From Planctomycetes bacterium UBA7888 (GTDB taxonomy: Bacteria; Planctomycetota; UBA1135), in NCBI GenBank assembly GCA_002500505.1, contig DLRM01000055.1:10599-32893 (forward strand): a stretch of 22,295 nucleotides of DNA. Reading direction: 5' to 3'. The notes beneath the pieces were generated by a model that saw only the letters and a list, made by a program, of their open reading frames with translations, made no database searches and was not told the origin of the DNA. The position numbers were made by a program, and so were the translations under genes. Of this stretch, positions 1 to 6,383 are shown piece after piece; the stretch's first letter is position 1, and every line of letters begins with the position of its first letter.

Positions 1-120
1 GGTTTCCTCGCTTCCGTTCTACATTTTGGACTTAAGCGCACAGACGCAAGGGCTCGTGTTTTGTTGTGGGCTTCCTTAATCTACCTGCCACTACTCTTGC
101 TTGCTTTGTGGCTCTCTTAG
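1..120 (+). CDS. ctaB: Protoheme IX farnesyltransferase (heme O synthase), C-terminal fragment
   Basis: This is an open frame running from base 1 of the window to a TAG at 118-120. It encodes the last 39 residues of a membrane protein. The visible part has a short basic segment (LKRTDARARV) followed by a hydrophobic helix (LLWASLIYLPLLLLALWLS). A basic loop followed by a final helix containing an S-x-I-Y-L-P-L-L pattern is typical of the C-terminus of the UbiA-type heme O synthase CtaB/COX10. That enzyme farnesylates heme b to heme O in the membrane, the step before heme A. The frame converges on a caa3 oxidase operon 27 nt away, where ctaB is often found. The call rests on a short tail plus context, and another polytopic membrane protein is possible. 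Confidence 0.65.
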   Translation, partial: GFLASVLHFGLKRTDARARVLLWASLIYLPLLLLALWLS

Positions 121-123
121 TCG

Positions 124-136
124 TCGCTCACAGCGA
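124..136. terminator. Small hairpin between convergent ctaB and oxidase operon
   Basis: The 27-nt gap between the converging genes contains a perfect 5-bp stem, TCGCT / AGCGA, with a 3-nt CAC loop. There is no U-tract on either side, so it could at most be a weak bidirectional stop. Its role as a terminator is inferred only from its position between two convergent 3' ends. Confidence 0.25.
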
Positions 137-147
137 GGGAAGTACCT

Positions 148-1002
148 TTAGCGCAAGGAAATGGCCAGAGCAACTGAAGTGCTAGCGAGGATAAGGCCGA
201 ACCAAATGACCCACCAATAGAGCGTGCGGCGCATGGCCATTTCGTCAGCCTTCATGAACGCTCGCAAAAAAGCCACCATGGGAATAATGGCGACCGCCGC
301 CAAAACAATATTCTCATGCTTGGCAATTGCGGAAATTGCTTTTAGCCAACAGATGACAAACATGGCACCACCAAAACCAGTCAAGTACCAGCACGCTCGA
401 ACAATGCCCTCCCCTTGGAGGTCCGCATCGGCTCCAAAAATTAAGCTGAGAAAAAGAGCTGCCCAGCAGACACCAAGAAAGTGCCAATAAACTGCGGTGT
501 TACGGACTGTTTCTTCAGTGGCAAGACCCTGTTTCCATTTCCGCAGAGCAATCCAATGCCAAATCAGTCCACCCAATACATGAAGGACGTGAAGCCCTGT
601 GAGCATGTAAAAGCTAAAGGCATACAAAGACTTCGCCTTAGGGGACAAGTGCGCAGCGCTTAGCTCGTTCCAGTTCAAAACCTGACTAACGACGAAACCA
701 ATCGCCAAGAAAAAGCCAAGCTTAAACATTCGAACGCCAGCGTCGGGCTTCCCGAATCGAAAAAGATTAGTCGCTGTTTGGGAGCTACCTGACAAAAGCA
801 CCAAAAGGGCTGTACTTAGCCAAAGCCCACTAGGAATTGCGGGCAGTCCCTCAGACCAGAACCCTGCCTGTCCGCGAACAATCCAGTAAGCGCACAGGGT
901 GCTCACAAACAGAATAGAAATCGACGCTAGAAAGGCGTGTAGGCCAAGAGCGCCCGTGCCGGGGGGAAGTGTTTGTGGTGCCCCCCCTGCGGACTGGCTC
1001 AT
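148..1002 (-). CDS. Second, divergent cytochrome c oxidase subunit III paralogue with C-terminal membrane extension
   Basis: A 284-residue polytopic membrane protein, the last gene of the caa3 operon. It overlaps the subunit IV gene by 4 nt (ATGA). Subunit III family signatures are the helix MLTGLHVLHVLGGLIWHWIA (residues about 133-152) and YWHFLGVCWAALFLSLIFG (about 172-190). Compared by eye with the canonical subunit III at 1355-2077, the DCCD-reactive Glu (E35 there, bovine E90) is replaced by a hydrophobic residue near I28 in FLASISILFVS, and the Asp after YWH-L-V is a Gly. About 85 residues beyond the usual end add roughly three more helices, ending in WWVIWFGLILAS. It is probably an accessory or structural subunit of the same oxidase. 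Membership of the COX3 superfamily is fairly secure; its role is inferred. Confidence 0.8.
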   Translation of the reverse strand: MSQSAGGAPQTLPPGTGALGLHAFLASISILFVSTLCAYWIVRGQAGFWSEGLPAIPSGLWLSTALLVLLSGSSQTATNLFRFGKPDAGVRMFKLGFFLAIGFVVSQVLNWNELSAAHLSPKAKSLYAFSFYMLTGLHVLHVLGGLIWHWIALRKWKQGLATEETVRNTAVYWHFLGVCWAALFLSLIFGADADLQGEGIVRACWYLTGFGGAMFVICWLKAISAIAKHENIVLAAVAIIPMVAFLRAFMKADEMAMRRTLYWWVIWFGLILASTSVALAISLR

Positions 1003-1352
1003 TCTGCTGTGGAATTCGAAATATTTTCCTTCGTCCAGCCTTTAATGTCATTCTGGTAAGTGTTTGTGTCCACCACGACATAGGCCAAGAACATACCGAC
1101 AAACAAAATTGCGACGAGGAAAATGTAGCCGTTAAAAGGTCGATCCCACTTCAGGTGCATGAAGATTAGAGCAACAATGGTCGCCTTGATGGTGGCGATA
1201 ATCATGGCAACCCCCAAGTCGAATCCATGGAGATCCATCTTGCCGGTTGCAACGGTTAGCGCAGTCAAAAGGAGCAAGGCTACGAAAGTTCCTGCCAACA
1301 TCTTCAAAGAAAGAACGTGGCCGGCAGAAGAGTGGTCGTGAGAATCGCTCAT
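999..1352 (-). CDS. ctaF: Cytochrome c oxidase subunit IV (prokaryotic COX4-type)
   Basis: A 117-residue protein with a His-rich soluble N-terminus (SDSHDHSSAGH), three predicted helices (about 18-36, 48-66 and 75-95) and a polar tail. The segment IIATIKATIVALIFMHLKWD is the hallmark of the prokaryotic caa3 subunit IV family: a Lys/Ala-rich middle helix ending in F-M-H-L-K. This small subunit has no cofactor and stabilises the oxidase core. It lies 2 nt after the subunit III stop and overlaps the next gene by ATGA, so it is translationally coupled. The length matches the family (about 100-120 residues). Confidence 0.88.
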   Translation of the reverse strand: MSDSHDHSSAGHVLSLKMLAGTFVALLLLTALTVATGKMDLHGFDLGVAMIIATIKATIVALIFMHLKWDRPFNGYIFLVAILFVGMFLAYVVVDTNTYQNDIKGWTKENISNSTAE

Positions 1353-1354
1353 AA

Positions 1355-2077
1355 TCAGCTAATTAGGTAGAGAAGCGGGAAGAGGAAAATCCAGATGAGG
1401 TCAACAAGGTGCCAGTAAAGGGCGCCGCAATCAACTGCGTCGTACTTCTCGGGAGAGAAGTCCCCTCGCATGTTTCGCCTCATTAACCAAAGCATCAGGA
1501 TGATTCCGAGAAGAACGTGAATTCCGTGGAGACCTGTCAGGCAGAAATAGATTCCGAAGAAAATTCCAGTTTGACGGCGAAACTCGGGATCTAGGTCTTT
1601 GACGTCGCCCCAATGATGGCCATGTTCCCTAACAGAAGAAGCAACATCAGCAGTATTTTCTTTGAAGATGGAATGCTCCGCATTCCCCCAAAGAAGGCCT
1701 TCGTGGTACTTATGAGAATACTCCATGTACTTAATCGCCATGAAGCCACATGCGCAAAGGACCGTTATCCCTAGCAAGGTTGTCACAAGGTTTTTTTGCC
1801 CGAGCTGAACGGCTCGAACTGCCCAGGCGGCAGTAAAGGAACTCAACAGAAGCACTGCCGTGTTGACAGCTCCCAAGTTGGTGTCCAAAAACTGAGAAGC
1901 GTATTGGAAGACATCTGGATGGTTGCTGCGATACGTTGCGTAGGCAACAAAGAGGCCGCTAAAGAAGAGGATTTCCGTAAGAAGGAAAACCCACATCCCG
2001 AACTTGTTCGCATCGAACTGTTGTTCGAGGTCGTCAAAGTGATGGGCAAGCTTGCTGTCGTGGTGGTCAGAACTCAT
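1355..2077 (-). CDS. ctaE: Cytochrome c oxidase subunit III
   Basis: A 240-residue canonical subunit III. The N-terminus is His/Asp-rich, followed by KFGMWVFLLTEILFFSGLF with the conserved Glu (E35, equivalent to the DCCD-reactive Glu of bovine subunit III). Near the end are FCLTGLHGIHVLLG and YWHLVDLIWIFLFPLLYL. About five helices can be counted, with a charged insertion (about residues 127-158) between the second and third helix pairs. Subunit III contains no redox centre; it binds subunit I and supports proton uptake and enzyme stability. The ATG is preceded by GGAGG at about 6 nt, and the subunit I stop lies only 1 nt upstream, so the two are coupled. Confidence 0.95.
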   Translation of the reverse strand: MSSDHHDSKLAHHFDDLEQQFDANKFGMWVFLLTEILFFSGLFVAYATYRSNHPDVFQYASQFLDTNLGAVNTAVLLLSSFTAAWAVRAVQLGQKNLVTTLLGITVLCACGFMAIKYMEYSHKYHEGLLWGNAEHSIFKENTADVASSVREHGHHWGDVKDLDPEFRRQTGIFFGIYFCLTGLHGIHVLLGIILMLWLMRRNMRGDFSPEKYDAVDCGALYWHLVDLIWIFLFPLLYLIS

Positions 2078-2078
2078 T

Positions 2079-3755
2079 TCAGGCCTCCGTAGACTCGACT
2101 TTACAGATGAGAGGATCGTGTTCGCATGGATTAATCGGCAAGTAACCTTCCTCGTCCGACTTGAACTGAATCAGAGACATGTCGTAGGGATCGCCTACGG
2201 CTGGAGCCTCGTCAAAGTTGTGGGGAGTGGGCGGGGAAGCGCATTGCCATTCAAGAGTTGCAGCACCCCATGGGTTTGGCGATGCCTTTTTGCCCGTCTT
2301 TAGGGAACGCCATAGATTCCAGAAAATCATGAAGACCGCAAGGCCAATCATGGCAGCGCCGATAGTGGAAATCTTGTTCAAGTACTCATACTGCGGGTGG
2401 TAATCGAAGTAGCGACGTGGCATTCCGCGAGTTCCCATGAGGAACTGAGGAAGGAACGTTAGGTTGAATCCAAGGAAAGAGACGATGGTCCAAAAACGCC
2501 CTTTGGCCTCGTCGTACATCACGCCAAACATCTTCGGCCACCAGTGGTGCACTCCGCCTAAGTAAGAAAAGAGAGCGGAGCCAACCATGACGAAGTGGAA
2601 GTGCGAAACAACAAAGTAAGTGTCATGGAGATGCATGTCCGTGGACAAGTTAGCCATCCACAAACCAGTCAAGCCTCCAATTCCAAAAAGCCAAATCACC
2701 GACATCGCCGAAACCATGCCCGTCGTGAATGAAATCGAGCCCTTGTACATGGTGGCGACCCAGTTGAAGACCTTAATGGCCGACGGAATCGCCACGGTAT
2801 AGGTCAACGCCGAGAAGATAATGGACACTAATGCGGATTGGCCGCTTACATACAGATGGTGCCCCCATACGATAAAGCTCACGATGGCAATGGCAATTGA
2901 ACTGTACGCGATAAAGCTGTAGCCAAAAATGTGCTTCCTGCTGTATGTAGAGAATAGCTCGGAAAGCACTCCCATGGCGGGAAGAATCATCACATATACG
3001 GCTGGATGGCTGTAGAACCAGAACAAGTGCTGGAACAATACAGGGTCACCGCCCAAGGCGGGGTCAAAGATTCCAACCCCCATGATGCGTTCAGCAGCAA
3101 TCAGCAAAAGAGCAATTCCGAGAACAGGTGTGGCTAAAATCTGGATGACTGAGGTTGCATACAGCGCCCAGCAAAGAAGGGGCATTTTGAACCAGGTCAT
3201 GCCAGGCGGGCGCATCTTGTGGATTGTGGCGATGAAGTTGAGCCCTGTGAAAATAGAGCTAAATCCAATAACGAATGCCCCGAACACTGCAATAACAACG
3301 GATGTGTCCGTCGAAGTGCTATACGGAGTGTAGAAAGTCCAACCCGTATCCAGACCGCCCGTCAAGATGGCCAACACCAAAAGAACCGCACCAATCAAAT
3401 AGAGGTGATACGAAAGTCGATTGATTTTCGGGAAGGCCACATCCTTTGCCCCCAACATGAGCGGAAGGACAAAATTCCCTAAGGCTGCAGGGATGCTCGG
3501 GATAATGACCAAGAAAATCATTACTGCGCCGTGAAGCGTGAACAGATGATTGTAGACGTCCTTGCTCACCAAGTCCTTGCCCGGGGAAAACAGCTCAAAG
3601 CGAAGCAGAAGCGCGAAGGAGCCGCCGAGAAGCATTGCAGCAAAGGTGGACCACATGTACATCAAGCCAAGGCGCTTGTGGTCAAGGGTCATGAACCAGG
3701 ACTTAAATCCCGTTTCGTGGTTAAGGTAATTAACGGAGGAAGCGTGGGTGTTCAT
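2079..3755 (-). CDS. ctaD: Cytochrome c oxidase subunit I, heme-copper oxidase type A2
   Basis: The 558-residue catalytic subunit, which reduces O2 at heme a3-CuB and pumps protons. Ligands can be assigned by motif: heme a His75 (FTLHGA) and His387, heme a3 His385 (SHFHF), CuB His250 plus His299/His300 (WGHH), and the cross-linked Tyr254 in YSHPAVY. The usual Glu of HPEVY is absent and the motif is Y-S-H-P-A-V, the signature of subfamily A2 (as in Rhodothermus caa3). D-channel Asp105 (GAKDVAFP) and Asn112 are present, as are K-channel Ser325/Lys328 (IPSAIKVF). About twelve helices are followed by a roughly 75-residue soluble tail. The ATG at 3755 follows AGGAG, and the gap to subunit II is 9 nt. 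Confidence 0.97.
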   Translation of the reverse strand: MNTHASSVNYLNHETGFKSWFMTLDHKRLGLMYMWSTFAAMLLGGSFALLLRFELFSPGKDLVSKDVYNHLFTLHGAVMIFLVIIPSIPAALGNFVLPLMLGAKDVAFPKINRLSYHLYLIGAVLLVLAILTGGLDTGWTFYTPYSTSTDTSVVIAVFGAFVIGFSSIFTGLNFIATIHKMRPPGMTWFKMPLLCWALYATSVIQILATPVLGIALLLIAAERIMGVGIFDPALGGDPVLFQHLFWFYSHPAVYVMILPAMGVLSELFSTYSRKHIFGYSFIAYSSIAIAIVSFIVWGHHLYVSGQSALVSIIFSALTYTVAIPSAIKVFNWVATMYKGSISFTTGMVSAMSVIWLFGIGGLTGLWMANLSTDMHLHDTYFVVSHFHFVMVGSALFSYLGGVHHWWPKMFGVMYDEAKGRFWTIVSFLGFNLTFLPQFLMGTRGMPRRYFDYHPQYEYLNKISTIGAAMIGLAVFMIFWNLWRSLKTGKKASPNPWGAATLEWQCASPPTPHNFDEAPAVGDPYDMSLIQFKSDEEGYLPINPCEHDPLICKVESTEA

Positions 3756-3764
3756 GGTTCTCTC

Positions 3765-4757
3765 CTACTGGACGGTTTTGAGGTATTCGATGATGGCGTC
3801 CATTTCTTCGGCCTTCAGCAGACCCTGGAAGGTCGTCATGACTGGGGCAAAACCTTCAACCACTTTGGCATTCGGCTCGAGTAAGGATTCGCGGATGTAG
3901 TTTTCGTCAGCGACAGCAGTTGTGCCATCGGTGAACTTGCGCTCAGATCCAAACATATTCTTCATGGAAGGGCCAACGAGCGGTGTACCGTTTGTGGAGT
4001 GGCAAGCAACGCAGCTCTTTATAGAGAAGAGCTTTTCACCAGCTTCGACAGGAGAAAGGTCGGCGAGAAGGTTGCCGTTCTCTAACATCCACTGATCAAA
4101 TTCTGGGCGGTCATGAATGACCACCTTGGCATACATAGAGGAATGCTCCGTTCCGCAATACTCTGCACACTTGAGCGGGTATTCTCCAGCTCGAGTGGCA
4201 TTGAACCAGGTTTCGGTGTAGCGGCCAGGAACGACATCCATCTTAATTCGGAACTCGGGAATCCAAACGCTGTGGATGACATCGCGGGAATCCATGATTA
4301 AACGAACATTTTCCCCCATCGGCGCGTGGAGCTCATTGTGCTGAATACCGTTCGGGTAGGTGAAGTTCCAGCTCCACTTCTGGCCTGTTACCTTAATTTC
4401 GTATGAGCCCTCTGGGGCATATCGGCGCTGAACATAGCCATCCATGCCGATATAGAACAACCAAGCAACCAATACGGTTGGGATAATCGTCCAAACAATC
4501 TCAAGCGTATTGTTGTGACTGGAAGATTTCGGCGGCTCAGGGCTCTTGGACTTCCGATATTTAATCGAGAAGTAAACTGTTGCCGCATTAATCAGAAGGA
4601 AAAAGAAGCCGGCCACATACATGAGAATCATGAAAACATGGTCATGCTGGGCGGCAGCCTCTGAGCCTTGCACCGGAAAAAGAAAGCCGTCCAGGGTTGT
4701 TTCTGGCCTTTCTTGCTGCGTTGCAGTCAGGAGGTATGGGAGAAATGAAAGGTTCAT
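3765..4757 (-). CDS. ctaC: Cytochrome c oxidase subunit II with fused C-terminal cytochrome c (caa3 type)
   Basis: A 330-residue subunit. It has a hydrophobic N-terminus, two helices (about 40-66 and 85-104), and a periplasmic cupredoxin domain (about 118-222) with the CuA ligands His162, Cys197, Cys201, His205 and Met208 (CAEYCGTEHSSM). A flexible link leads to a class I cytochrome c domain (about 235-330) with CVACH at 249-253 and the likely axial Met307 in APVMTTF. The aromatic patch GQKWSW at 125-130 marks the electron entry route to CuA. The fused heme means the oxidase can take electrons directly from a partner complex, here most likely the ACIII encoded at 6384-13939. The start overlaps the SCO stop as ATGA. 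Confidence 0.96.
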   Translation of the reverse strand: MNLSFLPYLLTATQQERPETTLDGFLFPVQGSEAAAQHDHVFMILMYVAGFFFLLINAATVYFSIKYRKSKSPEPPKSSSHNNTLEIVWTIIPTVLVAWLFYIGMDGYVQRRYAPEGSYEIKVTGQKWSWNFTYPNGIQHNELHAPMGENVRLIMDSRDVIHSVWIPEFRIKMDVVPGRYTETWFNATRAGEYPLKCAEYCGTEHSSMYAKVVIHDRPEFDQWMLENGNLLADLSPVEAGEKLFSIKSCVACHSTNGTPLVGPSMKNMFGSERKFTDGTTAVADENYIRESLLEPNAKVVEGFAPVMTTFQGLLKAEEMDAIIEYLKTVQ

Positions 4758-5596
4758 GCTGAGTAGTTCTCGGTTTTTGTTCCTGAACGACGGAGAAGGC
4801 GCAAGATGAAGGCGCCCAGAACGGCAATGGTCAAGGCCCCAGCAATCCGAGTAATGTTCATGATTGCAGGTGCGTAGCGCCCTTTTGTAGCGTCGTACTG
4901 GAAACAGAAGAGAATCAGTCGGTCAATCGAGGACCGGACTTCACCCTTTGCCGTTTCGAGCAAAGACAAGCGAAGCGTTTCGGGATCGTATTCAATCCCG
5001 TAGAGATAACGAGAAACCTGACCCTCGGGAGAAAGGAGAATGAGTGCAGCTGTGTGGGCAAACTCATCTTCTTCAGGAAGGAATCGATAGCCAAAGCCAA
5101 CGCTCTCTGTCAAGGAAGTGATGGCCTTCTGTTCGCCAACAAGGAAATTCCAATCTGCACTGGGGCGGTCGTAGGCCTGAAGATAACGATACCGCACGTC
5201 GGCTGCATCTTTTGATTCTTCCGCAGGATCGATGCTGACTGTTACAACTCTAAATTCTTCTCCTGCTGTTTCGTCTAACTCGCCAAGGACTTTTACCAGC
5301 CCCGTGAGCTGCAAATTACAAAGCATCGGACAATTGGCGTAGTTGAGGGTCAGGATTACAGGCTTGCCATCTTCAAAAAGGGACTCAAGAGTAATCGATT
5401 CCCCGTGATGGTTATAAAAACGAAGCTCTTTAGGAATCTCTTGACCGAGTTGCTCATCAATCCCCACTTCTTTCAAAACTGGGATTTCCCGAAGCTCTTG
5501 GGCTTGTGCCAAATTACCGTAAACGACAAACGCCAATGCAAGCGGAAATAGATGCCGCTTAAAGAGGCGCGTGGAGGTAGAGGTGGACAACGTCAA
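4754..5596 (-). CDS. sco: SCO1/SenC-family copper chaperone for cytochrome oxidase
   Basis: A protein of about 280 residues with a thioredoxin-like fold, involved in CuA assembly. The copper ligands Cys89-x3-Cys93 (ANCPMLCN) and His181 (DEFAHTAAL) are all present. There is an N-terminal signal peptide (LFKRHLFPLALAFVVYGNLAQA), and a C-terminal helix (about 250-268, ending LRLLRR) anchors it in the membrane, as in the longer SCO variants found in some oxidase operons. No ATG or GTG can serve as the start. The frame opens with TTG at 5596, with another TTG at 5590, both upstream of the basic n-region and neither with a clear Shine-Dalgarno. It probably depends on coupling to the gene ending 15 nt upstream. 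The stop overlaps the ctaC start. Confidence 0.92.
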   Translation of the reverse strand: MTLSTSTSTRLFKRHLFPLALAFVVYGNLAQAQELREIPVLKEVGIDEQLGQEIPKELRFYNHHGESITLESLFEDGKPVILTLNYANCPMLCNLQLTGLVKVLGELDETAGEEFRVVTVSIDPAEESKDAADVRYRYLQAYDRPSADWNFLVGEQKAITSLTESVGFGYRFLPEEDEFAHTAALILLSPEGQVSRYLYGIEYDPETLRLSLLETAKGEVRSSIDRLILFCFQYDATKGRYAPAIMNITRIAGALTIAVLGAFILRLLRRSGTKTENYSA

Positions 5597-5611
5597 ACGC
5601 GAAAAGATTTT

Positions 5612-5848
5612 TTATTCGTCAGCGAGCTCGGACATGGCGGAATTAATGTCGTCAAGATCGGACTTTTGCGATTGCTCCAAAGCAGCGCTTTCAGCGCCCA
5701 GATTCCGGACGTTCTCAGCTCCGTATTTTGCCTCAACGCCATGAAAGGCACCAACGGACCAATAGGCTAAAGCTAGAGTGACCACACAGCCCACAACGGT
5801 AATTGTGGTCAGCTTGGCGATTGGAATGTCGTCGGGTTGGTGAGCCAT
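5612..5848 (-). CDS. Small single-helix membrane protein, first gene of the caa3 operon
   Basis: A 78-residue protein that I do not recognise. It has a short polar N-terminus (MAHQPDDIPIAK), one helix (about 14-34, TTITVVGCVVTLALAYWSVG), and a polar, strongly acidic, probably helical tail ending in DLDDINSAMSELADE. There is no signal-peptidase site or cysteine ligand motif; the only Cys is inside the helix. It is the promoter-proximal gene of the oxidase operon and lies 15 nt before SCO, so a role in oxidase assembly, or as a small structural subunit or supercomplex linker, is plausible. ACIII complexes studied in other phyla contain a small one-helix subunit (ActG), but I see no sequence basis for equating the two. 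The upstream Shine-Dalgarno is poor. Confidence 0.72.
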   Translation of the reverse strand: MAHQPDDIPIAKLTTITVVGCVVTLALAYWSVGAFHGVEAKYGAENVRNLGAESAALEQSQKSDLDDINSAMSELADE

Positions 5849-5892
5849 GGTGAGGTATTTTAACGGGGAGAAAAAGGCGAATCTAAATTCCG

Positions 5893-5902
5893 ATTATATA
5901 AT
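5893..5902. promoter_or_regulatory. Palindromic double -10 element for divergent transcription
   Basis: The 10-bp perfect palindrome ATTATATAAT places a consensus TATAAT on each strand (5897-5902 on +, 5893-5898 on -). It sits in the 60-bp gap between the divergent Rrf2 gene and the caa3 operon. On the + strand the expected transcription start, about 7 nt downstream, falls on the Rrf2 ATG at 5909, so that mRNA would be leaderless. No good -35 hexamer is seen on either strand, which suggests an activator-dependent or weak promoter. The offset flanks CCG/CGG (5890-5892 and 5905-5907) could form part of a dyad operator for the Rrf2 protein. Promoter function is inferred. Confidence 0.5.
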
Positions 5903-5908
5903 TGCGGC

Positions 5909-6358
5909 ATGCTCCCTCTCTGCTCCAGTGCCGCAGAATACGCTCTTTGCGTGTTGGGGCACATGTCCAACGATAGAGACGCCCTCTTCCGGTCTTCATC
6001 CTTGGCGCAGTCCATCGGGCTACCTTCAGAGTTCGTAGCCAAAATTCTCGTCCAGCTTCGGCAGGGAGAGTTCGTTACTTCTCGACGCGGGCGCCACGGG
6101 GGTTACCTTTTGGCATGCGACCCTGCGCAGACGAGCATCATGGAAATCGTGTCCTTTATGGACCAGGCTCGAGACGAGCCTGATTGTGCCGAAAAGGCGG
6201 GTGAGGCCACCGGGCACGGATTGAACTGCTTGCTGCATGACTATTGGAAATCGGTGCACTCGCTTCGCGAGGAAGTCTTGGGCGGCCACACGATTGCCGA
6301 CTTGGCAAAATCCTGTTCCCGCCATAGCAAGAAATTGAACCCGAAAATCTCTGTGTAA
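5909..6358 (+). CDS. Rrf2-family transcriptional regulator
   Basis: A 149-residue winged-helix regulator. The N-terminus (SSAAEYALCVLGHMS), the recognition region SLAQSIGLPSEFVAKILVQL (31-50) and the wing RGRHGGYLLA (60-69) are typical of Rrf2 proteins such as IscR, NsrR and RsrR. Fe-S-binding members usually carry three Cys after residue 90. Here only Cys93 and Cys107 lie in that loop, with His103 close by (TGHGLNC), so a cluster, if present, would have atypical ligands. Other Cys are at 5, 14, 70 and 136. The gene is divergent from the caa3 operon and convergent with actF (25-bp gap), so control of both respiratory operons by redox, NO or Fe-S status is a reasonable inference. Confidence 0.9.
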   Translation: MLPLCSSAAEYALCVLGHMSNDRDALFRSSSLAQSIGLPSEFVAKILVQLRQGEFVTSRRGRHGGYLLACDPAQTSIMEIVSFMDQARDEPDCAEKAGEATGHGLNCLLHDYWKSVHSLREEVLGGHTIADLAKSCSRHSKKLNPKISV

Positions 6359-6383
6359 AGCCAAACCGAAGGCCATCCTGAAT

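Noticed and set aside
2760..2800. Loss of the K-channel lysine in oxidase subunit I
   Set aside because: At first the helix VIII segment SISFTTGM seemed to lack it, but the relevant lysine is in the IPTGxK motif, here IPSAIKVF, and Lys328 is present.
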